Assembly: GCA_012845835.1 (NCBI GenBank)
Contig: JABAKD010000028.1
Span: forward strand, 4,523,090-4,587,089
From: Undaria pinnatifida
Taxonomy: Eukaryota > Sar > Phaeophyceae > Laminariales > Alariaceae
Length of the DNA stretch: 64,000 bases
Reading direction: 5' to 3'
In this document: positions 1-9,320 of the stretch, one piece after another
Position numbering within the stretch: position 1 is the first letter of the stretch
How the letters are laid out: each line of letters opens with the position of its first letter
Translations under genes and position numbers: made by a program
The notes under the pieces: model-generated
What the model was told of the DNA's origin: nothing
Database searches by the model: none
Seen by the model: the letters and a program-made list of their open reading frames with translations, nothing else

Positions 1-519
1 ACTCTGACAGCACTCCAGACAGTAAACGCCTTCGTCTGTGCTCACGAATACCGTGCGGTTCGTACGGTGCAGGCAGCCCAACCGCTGTAGTTTGTAGCCA
101 CGAGTTGGTTAGTTGTGGGCACGCGGGAACATCTTCTATGCTGTAGCGGAGTGGATACCCGCGGCCATGTGAGTTCAGTTTGCACATTGGGTCATTGCAC
201 TTGTGCGCCTTCTTCGTGCCGTGCGTATTTAGATGGGAAAGCGTAGTATTTCTCGGACGGATTCTGAGTTCAATTGGTTTTTCGGATCTTTCTAGGGCTC
301 CAGTACCTTTGTGTGAACACGGGCTCTTCTAGATGTTTGACAAGAGCAAATGTGAGACGAAAACAACAATCGAAGAATCATGCCTGGCTACCTACCTATG
401 TGATACGCAGGTTGAAATAGAATGCCCATTAGGAAAGGTCGTGCACTGGCATACGGCGTATTACCATGCAGGTATACTGTATAACCGTATGGTAGAACAT
501 TCGACAAGGTGCTAGTATT

Positions 520-640
520 ACAAAAAATGAAATACACTTCATGGACCAGCTGTGAGATCGAAGATTTTGTCGCAACTCATCTTTGCAAGCTGTGTGTGAT
601 ACTCCGATCGCGCGTATTACGGGTTGTGTGTCCTCGACAA
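520..640 (+). repeat. Dispersed repeat W (terminal module of repeat V), copy 1
   Basis: The module contains AGCTGTGAGATCGAAGATTT and CTTTGCAAGCTGTGTGTGAT. The same stretch recurs at 6572, 20523, 24228 and 41395 (plus strand), at 55105 (minus strand) and, more diverged, at 37690. The corresponding place in the duplicate (45260-45370) carries different sequence, so the module arrived or was replaced after duplication. Confidence 0.7.
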
Positions 641-795
641 TGCCACAAGAGTTGTTCAAAGCTTGCTTTGATTGGAGCTGCTGTTCAAACTCCGACCGTT
701 CGCCGTTGTTTATTCTCTGGAATCGACAAATGTTAACTTGGTTTACCAATTGAAAACTCAAAATGCGATCATCGGCTCAATCAAATTGAAAAAGT

Positions 796-987
796 AGAGC
801 TCTGACCACGTTTTCGACAACATGGTTGACACACACTGCACGAGACAAAGGGGGTTTCACCGTACATATACAATGGTTGTTGTGTTTCATTGGGCTAGTG
901 TTAGGGTGGGGGTATATGTGAGTTAAATACTATATGTGAGTTAAATACTATGTCAACCATGTTGTCGAAAAAACGGTGAGGTACCCT
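796..987. mobile_element. MITE-like inverted-repeat element 1
   Basis: The left arm (796-830, containing TTTTCGACAACATGGTTGAC) is the reverse complement of the right arm (952-987, containing GTCAACCATGTTGTCGAAAA). The arms enclose about 120 bp. The element is absent from the homologous intron of gene B. Confidence 0.6.
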
Positions 988-1073
988 CAATTGAAACGGC
1001 GTCTGAACAACTACTACTACTCCTGTATGTTTACGGTAGCGTTTGTCGAGGGCATCACTAAAACAGTAAAAAA

Positions 1074-1252
1074 AGAGCTTACCGCTTCTTCGAGGAAATG
1101 GTTGACGCACACTGTGAACACAGTTTTACAAAACAAAGGGGGTTTCACCGTAAATCGGTTGTAGCTTCTCCTTGAGTTGGGGTTAAGATTAGGACATGAA
1201 ACGTAAAGAGCATGTCAACCATTTTCTCGACAAAGCGGTAAGGTACGCTCTG
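1074..1252. mobile_element. MITE-like inverted-repeat element 2 (same family)
   Basis: The left arm (AGAGCTTACCGC, then TCGAGGAAATGGTTGAC) faces a matching right arm (GTCAACCATTTTCTCGACAA, then GCGGTAAGGTACGCTCT). Internal text such as GGGGGTTTCACCGTA is shared with element 1, so both are copies of one short family lying almost head to tail. Confidence 0.6.
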
Positions 1253-1546
1253 TTTGATGTTTTTGATAATTTTTGTTTTTTTCTCTTCATATTTTTTTGT
1301 TTGGTCTGGATTGTTTTGTTGTGTTCTCGTTAGCTAGTTCTCGTACCCGGTACGCAATCATTTCACTTGCGTTACCTTGATGAACTGCGACTTTTTTTGT
1401 TTCCTCTGACTCACAGGTCACAGGCAGTGGTCTGTAACCGCAGTATGTGTATCTATCTGGGATGAAAAATCAGCACGAGCACTGACCGGGTGTACTGATG
1501 ATGATGTCGTTGGGTGGAAAGAACGGTTTAATGTGAAGACGACACA
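1250..1546 (-). repeat. Old relative of short retroelement X
   Basis: T-rich start, then GTTCTCGT, TACCCGGTACGCAATC, CTGTAACCGCAG and the end GAACGGTTTAATGTGAAG. These match, with divergence, the reverse complement of element X (51229-51622). Similar relics lie at 2060-2320, 24560-24765 and 47145-47395. Confidence 0.45.
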
Positions 1547-2011
1547 AAAACGGATTGAACTAAAAAAAATGCTTAGTCACCAAGTCTTACAATATCAGTC
1601 GGCGTCAGACTGCTTAATTAACTACTAATATTGACGTCGTAATTATATACCTGGTATCCTGAATCATGTTTTATATAAGAGTTTGACAGGCCCGAACGTG
1701 GGAGCGCTTGAGTGGGCAAAATTCGATACAAATCGACGAGAAGTGGGAACATTGAACCGTTTGAACGATAAAAATTAAGGGACAAACCGATTGCCGGGAT
1801 AGAAAAGGGATGGCACCTGTGACCTGTGAGCATGCAGGATGGCTCGTCCAGGTGTTCCACAAGGTAAAAGGGGAGGGTAAAAGCCCAAGAAAGTGGCCAT
1901 CATACGACCATACGATTTAAGATATCGAGGGTGCTAAAAATGATAACAATTTATCCAATAAATCAAAATAAACGAAAAACAACTGATAGAAATATCTGAA
2001 AGCAGCAGCAA

Positions 2012-2031
2012 CTACTAGACTAGTCTAGTAG
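2012..2031. other. Perfect 20-bp palindrome
   Basis: CTACTAGACTAGTCTAGTAG is its own reverse complement. A 14-18 bp core of it is kept in the gene B intron near 47070. It lies 17 bp from a TACCAGGTA palindrome at 2048. Confidence 0.8.
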
Positions 2032-2059
2032 CGTATAAAATAAAACGTACCAGGTAGCA

Positions 2060-2330
2060 TGTTTCCATTATTTTCTTTGTTTTTATTTTAATTTTTTTTT
2101 CATCTTTCTTTGCATGTTTTGTTGTGTTCTCGTACCCCGTGCGCTAACATTTCAATTGCTTCACATTTATTAATCGAGACTACTGTTCGGTTTACTCTGT
2201 TTCACGGTCTGGCACCACATAGTTTGTATCTCTGTACCCTAGATGAATCAGCACGGACTCTGGGTGTACTTTTTTATGTCGTTTCAGGTAGAAAGAACGG
2301 TTTTCTGTGTACTGTGAAGAAAACACACAC
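2060..2330 (-). repeat. Old relative of short retroelement X, partly overlapping the gene A donor region
   Basis: TTGTGTTCTCGTACCCCGTG, TTTCACGGTCTGGCACCACA and GAACGGTTTTCTGTG match 47145-47395 closely and the X family more distantly. It lies at the start of intron 1 of gene A and is shared with gene B, so it predates the gene duplication. Confidence 0.45.
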
Positions 2331-2378
2331 AATCAATGTCATTTGCACTACTAGCATGATACTTGTACCAACACTCAC

Positions 2379-3425
2379 CGCACCACCCCCGTTAGATGCC
2401 GAGTTGTGTGTCAGCTGCGTGCGCCCCCCCAACGTAATTGAAGACGCGGAAATTGCGCCACCATACTCATTCGAAGTGTTGTTTCCCAAAATGCACCCGT
2501 TGATCGTTATGTTGGTGAGAGGCCCTCCGTTCAACGCCCCGCCCGAACCCATCGCTTGGTTTCCGCTGAAGGTAGACTCAGTTATATCGACAATGGCAGA
2601 AAGGAAGACAGCGGCTCCGTCTCCCTCTTGGTATGCAAACTCACTTGTTGTAGAAACTTGGTATTTGCGGGTAGCACTGTTGGACGCGAACTCCGCCTCT
2701 GTGATGGAGCATACGGCCGCCAGCTTCGATGGTCCCGTTTCTTCGGCCCCACAGAACAGCGCGCCACCTGCGCCAGCTTTGTTGCCTTCGAAAATCGATC
2801 CTCCTGTTACCAGCAACTTGCCGTCAACGGCATGCACGGCACCGCCGTATCGAGTCGCTCTGTTGTCCAAGAACTCTCCGCCCACTATCGTGACATTCCC
2901 CCCGTCCGCCCACACCGCACCACCGCTGCCGTTCGTGGCGAGGTTACCGTCAAATACGCAGCTTTCCAGTGTTAACGTTGCAGAACGCGAGTATACCGCA
3001 CCGCCTCCGTCTGCAGAACCCCCCGAAAGCTTGAGCTGAGTCAAGGTCAGGCCACCACCTTGAGCAACTTCGAACAGACGGGTTCGGTTGGCCTGGGAGC
3101 TGGCTGCATACACCTCGGCCAGACTATTCTCTCCCGTCACGGAGAGGAAGGCGCCTTCTGCAATTACAATCGGAGCTCCAACCGAAACACGGCCAGCCCA
3201 GTCAGCCTGCACATCACTGCCGCCGGCGGTGCAAGCTAAAGCGGCTCGAAGTGCACTCACTCCAGTTGCGTTCACAACTCTAATGGGCTCAGTTTGCGCT
3301 ACGCCGCAAATTGGCTGCGCCGAAGACCGCGACGAGCCGGGGAGAAGCACATACGGCAGCAGTGCCATAGGCAGTAGCATCTGATAGACCGGGAGCGCTT
3401 TCCCGATGTGACCAAGAATGTTCAT
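2379..3425 (-). CDS. Gene A exon 1 (partial): paralogue of gene B, continues past left edge
   Basis: A single open exon encodes 349 aa, about 95% identical by eye to gene B exon 1. It has the same start (MNILGHIGKALPVYQ), the same signal peptide, the same series of GGA(V/L/I)/FxxN beta-helix repeats and the same GCG|GTGAGT donor at 2378. No frameshift or stop is visible, and substitutions are scattered. The rest of the gene would lie to the left, because intron 1 of gene B is 10 kb and the homologous intron here reaches the window edge at base 1. The gene could be functional or truncated; the window cannot tell. The upstream 3.1 kb is also duplicated with gene B, so both may share promoter sequence. 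Confidence 0.75.
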
Positions 3426-4491
3426 GTCCGGCGAGAAGCTTCGATTGATCGGGGAACCGGAAGAAGTATCAAGAGAGAACGATACACGGGGTATGAGGCT
3501 GCAGCGAGTAAAAACCGACTGGCTATTCAGAGGGTAAGTGCGCACGGTTTCTTGGTTTTTTTGTTTTGGTTTGGCATGTCGTTAGCGCGTGTGTTTTTTA
3601 CATTGAACGGATCTTTCCAACCATTTACAAGCAGCACAACCATTGACCACACAGATAACTCCAATCACAGAGGGACGAGCTTTGAAGTCGCAAATTGCAA
3701 GGCAGAGATACTCATTGCAATTAATTGCAGAAGTGCAGCTGAGAGACTGCTGTGGATGTTCTTCACAATTTATCTGTCTGGTATTTCTACCAGTCTAAAT
3801 CCAACACAACCAATGTCCGTGACGATGCCCTCTCATAAATCTCCTCGTAATGGAGAGTAGGGAGATAGGATCTCTGCGTAATCACAAACTGCGAGACAGA
3901 TAGACTACACACGCAGCAAGGCTGTTTGGCCATCCCACTTATACCGCAATGAACACGCGAGCCAAACGTATGCAAGAAGAAAACCAGCTTATATTAATGT
4001 TAATGGTGGACATCCCCCAATAAGGCGACATCTCTATATAAGGCGGTATTCCGATATAACGCGGTCAAAATCGCTCGGCGCGACTGGGGAATTGCTCTCA
4101 TTTTGTTTAATGTTTTACTTGTTTCCATGTTTTTTTCCCATCCCATTCATTACCCTCGCACTACTCTCGCCCTCGCTCCCACACATGATGGTAGTAGTAG
4201 CAGTAGCAACTCAGATCCGGGGTCACAAAAGCTGGCCCTCCTCCCCCCTCCTCACTACGGTACAGTACATGCCTTCATTTTTATCGCGAGAATCATTTAG
4301 AATTTCATTCCCTCGTCGACTCGCCTCGAATTGTGTGCCTAGTCATAGCTTGGAACAAATACGGCGGTTTCCTCAGAAACAAGGCGGTGATATTGGCCGT
4401 ATTGGTCATATCGGTAATAACATTGGTCATATTGCTCTCTATAGCACACCACAGCCTTACTGCGGGACCCCTACCATGGCGGCGGCGATGG
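3426..4491 (-). promoter_or_regulatory. Upstream region of gene A (putative promoter and 5' UTR)
   Basis: This region lies directly 5' of the gene A start and is duplicated upstream of gene B (48484-49815). No defined promoter motif can be proved. It includes a stretch related to the X family (about 3740-3900) and a C/T-rich stretch (4130-4300) shared with 49495-49700 and 57605-57800. In the gene B copy, 310 bp of it has been tandemly duplicated. Confidence 0.4.
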
Positions 4492-4768
4492 ACCCAGGCT
4501 ACGGTAGGAGGGTCCCTTCTTGGGCCTTTTACTTCAGTGGCTAGGGGTCACTCGCGCGAGTGACCCCTTTGTTCCTTTGCGATGTTAGTTTTTCTTCATG
4601 TTTTATACTTCGAAGTATTGACGAAATCAATCCGCAATACAATGGTAATCTAAGCTGCGCCAAAACAACTGCCTAAACCATTTTCATCCGTGAGGAACAA
4701 AGCCACTCGTGCGATTTGCTCAAACACACCAGTGAAAGTAGGGGTACCCCCCCTACCGTAGCCTTGGT
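4492..4768. mobile_element. 277-bp MITE with 6-bp target duplication and empty site in the paralogue
   Basis: Flanked by CGATGG (4486-4491 and 4769-4774). The termini are inverted: ACCCAGGCTACGGTAGG on the left, ACCAAGGCTACGGTAGG read from the right. The duplicate copy near 49815-49835 runs straight through the site without the element, so this is an insertion. Inside are a perfect 26-bp palindrome (4543-4568, AGGGGTCACTCGC and its complement) and ATACTTCGAAGTAT (4605-4618). There is no coding capacity. Confidence 0.8.
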
Positions 4769-5138
4769 CGATGGCGATATCGATGGTGTATGCTGTATTT
4801 ATATGCTGTATCCTGTAATCAGTATGCTGTATTTGAAAGGATTCAAAGGAAGAACAAAGAACGAGAATGACGAGAGAAACGAAAAAAGGAAAAAAGCAAA
4901 CCAACTGAAGGAAATAAATACGGAAATTAAGGAAACAAATAGAGAACGCAGGGGGGAGCAAAAAGTTGCCCAGTACACAGCAGTACCCAGGCAGCACGAT
5001 GAAAACGAGTCAAACAAGAAGGGGCACGACAAAAATAAAAACACAAGCAAACCAGACAACAGGCGAGCATTCATTTCTATTGATGGCAATGAATGGCAAA
5101 GACGGTGCTCCTTCCCCCTCGGGGGTGCAGTGTCAGCC

Positions 5139-5285
5139 GATGTCAGCCGACGTCAGCCGATGTCAGCCGACGTCAGCCGATGTCAGCCGACGTCAGCCGA
5201 TGTCAGCCGATGTCAGCCGACGTCAGCCGATGTCGGCTGATATCAGCCGATGTCAGCCGACGTCAGCCGATGTCAGCCAATATCA
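5139..5285 (+). repeat. 10-bp minisatellite (YGTCAGCCGA)n
   Basis: About 14 units of TGTCAGCCGA or CGTCAGCCGA, with one inverted-looking unit (TGTCGGCTGA). The duplicate at 50177-50200 has only two units, so the array expanded after, or shrank since, the duplication. Since 10 is not a multiple of 3, the array stays open in all three forward frames (SADVSRCQP repeats). Those frames are not evidence of a gene. Confidence 0.9.
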
Positions 5286-5329
5286 TGCGGCGGTACTACC
5301 ACCCCCAGTATGCAGGTTCTCGCTGAAGC

Positions 5330-5640
5330 GGTGTTCCCCTTTTCCCCTTCGCCCCTGATGTTCCCTTTCTTCGTCCCTTAAACGTTTCTATAGGTCTATT
5401 CATTTTTCCTTTTGTAAATTTCCCTTTCTGGTTTCTATTTTAGTGCCGCTGGGGGTTCTATAGGCGACAATATCAAGAAGGCCACACGACGTCGAAGATA
5501 CAGTAAGTAGGTGGGACAGAGCAGGCAGCAATGCTCCTAACTCTAGTAGTAGTTGCATTTGGATCCCAGTTTGGGTGCTGCCCCGACTCCGCCTGGGTGG
5601 TGTAATCGGTGGTGTCATCTGCAATATATCTGCGTTTGTT
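5330..5640 (+). repeat. Dispersed repeat family with conserved GAAPxPxGWC coding-like motif
   Basis: TGCCGCTGGGGGTTCTATAG, CAGCAATGCTCCTAAC and GGTGCTGCCCCGACTCCGCC recur at 50840-51030 (duplicate), 38420-38640, and inverted at 39840-40060. Translated, the copies share GAAPTPPGWC or close variants, hinting at an ancestral exon. Here the frame is broken by stops. Confidence 0.55.
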
Positions 5641-5807
5641 CTTTCTTGACTATTGTCACTAGGTATTGTTGTTGTATCGGATATAATACAGGGGGGACGA
5701 TGACGACGGCATTGGCATCACTTGTCGTCAGAAGCAGTTCGCAGGTGATACACCATGTGATACTGGGTGTCCTACATTATAGTGTTTTTCACCATGGATG
5801 GATGGAG

Positions 5808-5835
5808 CTAACCCTAGCCCTAGCCCTAGCCCTGA
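5808..5835 (+). repeat. Short interstitial telomere-like repeat
   Basis: CTAACCCTAGCCCTAGCCCT: four units of CCCTAG/CCCTAA. The duplicate at 51630-51660 has the same with CCCTAA/CCCTAG mixed. It resembles TTAGGG-type telomeric DNA but is only about 26 bp long. Confidence 0.5.
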
Positions 5836-5929
5836 TATATGCGGAGTATACCGATGACTAGCCTATAATGACGCCATTGGGGTGAAATTGTCAAAAAAAC
5901 ACACGAATGTGTATCTCTGCTCCTACTCC

Positions 5930-6550
5930 AAGAGTTAGCAGCAGTATGGTGGTCGTATAGGGTAGTTCAAAATCCAACATGGTTGCTGCGCCCGGTCTTG
6001 GTAGGATGTGGCCCCATCTGCTTGGGTTCGAGTTAGTTGCTGCATGCATGCTGTCTGTTGTGTTTCGCCGTTTGGTTTCGTTTTTGTTTGTGTGCCGCCC
6101 TGTTTCACTGCAATACTTTTCTCCAATAAATAACGAATGTTACTGTTTTTACAATTGTTAATATCAGGGCGCAGACCACAGGAAGCGGCACACCGCCACA
6201 ATTCCGCGCCACCGTGCGGTACGGCAGAATACACCCAGGTTTTTCACCAGATCCCCGACGTTGATTGGTCAACTCAGCCTTGTACCGGTTTATGACACCA
6301 ATTCCTTGCGGTACATCGTACCGCGGCTTCTCAGCTTGTCCGTCACCGTTTCCTGGCGCGACCCATAACGCTTTAAGTTGGACAATACACAGTAAGTCAT
6401 GACTTTGCCCCAGGCTCTTCACGGCCATAACCCTTCAATTTCCGACCGAATCTTAACCATGGGCACAACGTCATGTAGCATCCATAGAACGACGCGCTTT
6501 CACATTCCTTTATATTTCGGATTTCTCCAGAGATATGAATATATATATAT
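5930..6550 (+). repeat. Duplicated non-coding block, also present inverted at 55215-55590
   Basis: Shared with 51730-52400 as part of the large duplication. Its second half (GCGCCACCGTGCGGTACGGC, CGCGGCTTCTCAGCT, CCCCAGGCTCTTCACGG) reappears on the opposite strand at 55215-55590. No convincing reading frame was seen. Confidence 0.6.
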
Positions 6551-6571
6551 ATTATAACAATTAATATACAA

Positions 6572-8219
6572 TCCAGCTGTGAGATCGAAGATTTTGTCGA
6601 AACTCATCTTTGCAAGTTGTGTGTCATATTCCGATCGCGCGTGTTACGGGTTGGGTGTCATCATTAAGGATATAGGTCGGCGACTCCCCTTGCAACTACA
6701 GTTTAGCTATCAGGGTCAACAGGGTGATGTCAGTTAGTCTGTGCGCGGAAACTGTAAAACCCGTTTTTGAGGGGGACAAAAATCTGACAGCTGTGGAAGG
6801 AAATGCATCAGTTTATCAAGTGAGTCCTGTAAGTCGAATAACCGGTGAAGGAGGGCGGAGGTTGGAAGGACGTGGAGGGCTGGGTTTGATCAAGAGGGAG
6901 CGCGGGGGGGCGGGGGGGGGGGGGGGGGGGCTGAATGGGCGGGGCAGCTCAATCTGTGCGTGAAAACTATAAATCCTATCCTGTAAGTCGTACAACCCGC
7001 GAGGAGAGGGCGGAGCGTTCGAGGGGGTGGGGGTGGGGGTGAGGAGTGGGGGGGCGCGAAAGGGGTTTTAAACGACACATCAGGTCGCATAGATGTAGGG
7101 GTTTGCTATACGCGTGGTGCTAGGTGTCTAGGCGATGGTGCGGATAGTGGGGAACGCGGGGGCGTTAGGGGGCGGGGGGGGGTGAATTGCAGCAGCGGCA
7201 TGGATGGCTCTAGAAAGATGATGAGGCGATATCAAGCGCGTGGAAGTGTTTACTACTCTGGCAGATTTCGATGCTACGTGGGGCGTTCGAGCAAGAGGAA
7301 GCGGGAAATATACAAACATATATATATATATATGTGTTTCTCACACTTCAAGTTTCCAGCTTCTGGCCAAGCCGTGGCCACAGGTATCGTCCCTTCTCCC
7401 CCGCGGGTCCTGCCTTCAATTTTTACCGCACATAGGGTTCAGCAATCCCACTGCTCGTCGAGTTTCCATCGAGTGTTGTTATCTCACGCTCTCGCGCTTT
7501 CCGGAAGTCAATTTGTGCACAAGAAAAAGTCCCAAAAAATTTCACGAGTATGTACTTGGCGGGGCTTGAACTCACAAAACTGACCTATAATACCAGGCTC
7601 GAGGATAACCTGATACACCACCGAGGCGACCGGTTATCCCTTCCCCCAACGCAGCTCACCCGTTTGACACTCAACAACCCATCTTCCTCGCCTCGGCGAA
7701 ACGCTTCTATGCCGGAGCATGCATTGTGAAAGAGTCATGCTGCTGGGAGGTGAGAGGGAAGGGACGCAGGGCTATCAGCTTCTATTGGAGAGAGCACCGG
7801 TTCTTCTTTATAGATTTCTCATCATTGCCATTGAGCTATGAGAAGTTCGAGGAGACAGGATAGGAAGAGGAGGAGGAGGAGTGAGAGCACGGGGGTGGGG
7901 TGAAGCTCACAGAGTTCGCTTCACCCCAGTATTGCTGCTGTGCTCTCTTCTGGACATTTACCTATGGAACGTACAATGAACGTTCTCCTAGATGTTCTAT
8001 ATTCCCACGATCGCCTAAAGCGCTTACTTCTATCTATCTTGTCCAGAGGAACGTTCCATTACCGAGAACGCTCTTGTGCTTACGCTAGCTAGATTCTACG
8101 GGTTATCCGTTCCACCCAGAATATTCCGTTCAAGAAAATCTTCTAGTGGCCAATAGACCATAACTCTGCGGGCTATTTTACCGGATCTATTGCCAGCTAT
8201 TCTGACACTCTATTACATT
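6572..8219 (+). repeat. Dispersed repeat V, longest copy (1.65 kb)
   Basis: Starts with module W and TATAGGTCGGCGACTCC, continues through poly-G tracts (19 G at 6912-6930) and ends with GAACGTTCCATTACC and GATCTATTGCCAGCTATTCT. It shares both ends with 20523-21601 on the same strand and is partly represented, inverted, in 53740-55105. Only small unrelated frames occur, so it is a non-autonomous repeat. Confidence 0.7.
7561..7632 (-). repeat. tRNA-like sequence (tRNA-derived SINE head or pseudo-tRNA)
   Basis: On the minus strand GGTCGCCTCGGTGGTGTATC resembles a D-arm/box A, and about 50 nt later GAGTTCAAGCCCC resembles a T-arm/box B. Acceptor and T-stems do not pair properly, so it is not a functional tRNA. 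A related sequence lies at 57868-57945, which favours a tRNA-derived SINE family. Confidence 0.4.
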
Positions 8220-8639
8220 GGCCCACCCTGAATAGTCGTATATGCAGACCTCAAAACGGTCGAGGAGTGACGACAAAGTTCATCCTAAAAGACCGGGAAC
8301 GGGGGTCGAAGATGCGGCTATTCGAAACAAATACGTGATGATGAGGCTCAAATGCCTCATCGCAAGACATACAACCCTATGGTGGAGCTCGCAACCGCGA
8401 GAGCTCGAGAAAGGGTATATACCTACGGTATACCAGTAGCAATCGGCCTACGGAAACACGAAAGGCGCGGCCACTGAGCGCAAGGATGCGAAGGGGGCCA
8501 AGAAAGAAGGTATAGACGCGGAAACCAAGTCAGAAGAGAAGAAGGGAACACGTGTCACGCTATGAAGGCCAGACAAGTTTACGACCTGAAGTGCAGGAGT
8601 GAAGGTGCGGGCGGTCGGCCCATTTGCCGGAAGATAATG

Positions 8640-9320
8640 GAGAAATCAATAAACACTGTCTAAAAGAACGTCAGAGTCCGCTACGTTGGACATGGACAGC
8701 TGACGTGGGGCCATCGGTTGGATGGTGAAAGAAACAACCAAGACGTTGAGAAGTACGCAAGCGTCGGGCCCTTGGTCGAAAGGCAGAAGAGAAAGAGCCT
8801 GAAACAAGAGAAAACAAAGAACAGTGCCTAAAATAATGTCAGGGTCCGCAAGGTTGGACCTGGAAGGCTGACGTAGGACCATCGGTCGAAAGGCAAAACT
8901 ATAAAGAACCAGTACGCTGAGGTGTAACGGAAGCACAGGGGCCGCATTGTAGGACCTAGGAGGCTAGCATAAGGCCCTTGATCGAACTGTAGCACGGGAA
9001 ACCGAGGCTACCAAAAGAAATCGCGAAACCCGGAGAAAGACAACACCTAGACAGTGACACAGACGACACCAAAATGGTGGTACTGGGGGCGTGTGTGATA
9101 AGCCGGAAAGCTGAACCGGGGGGAAACAGTGGAGTACCCCTAGACGCTATCAGGGTACAGTACCAAGAAAACGGGAAGAGATAAGTGGTGAGGTCACCTA
9201 GCCAAAGCAGTACGGAAACAAGGAAGAAACTGAAACGCAGGCACAGGAAGACGGAAGGTACTATCAAAAGCCGGAAAGAGTCGACATATTACACCTTGAG
9301 AGGCTAACTAATAACGGGAA
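8640..9320. repeat. Degenerate tandem repeat, period about 120-175 bp
   Basis: GTCAGAGTCCGCTACGTTGG ... CCATCGGTTGG (8670-8715) recurs as GTCAGGGTCCGCAAGGTTGG ... CCATCGGTCG (8838-8888) and more weakly at 8950 and 9290. The plus strand is strongly purine-rich. Small frames on both strands look like products of the repeat. Confidence 0.45.

Larger units (their letters stand above)
1..2378 (-). other. Intron 1 of gene A (partial)
   Basis: This stretch lies directly downstream of the gene A exon 1 donor and matches intron 1 of gene B (44406-47436) in several blocks: 1-520, 640-690, 1670-2378. It holds no gene of its own. Between 690 and 1665 it carries about 1 kb absent from the gene B copy, including two small inverted-repeat elements and a retroelement relic. 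Confidence 0.6.

Noticed and set aside
2110..3039. 309-aa plus-strand frame
   Set aside because: Antisense to gene A exon 1. Pro/Ala-rich composition mirrors the Gly-rich sense repeats. The sense frame has a signal peptide, family motifs and a donor site.
5808..5835. Chromosome end or healed telomere
   Set aside because: Only four telomere-like units, embedded in duplicated internal sequence.
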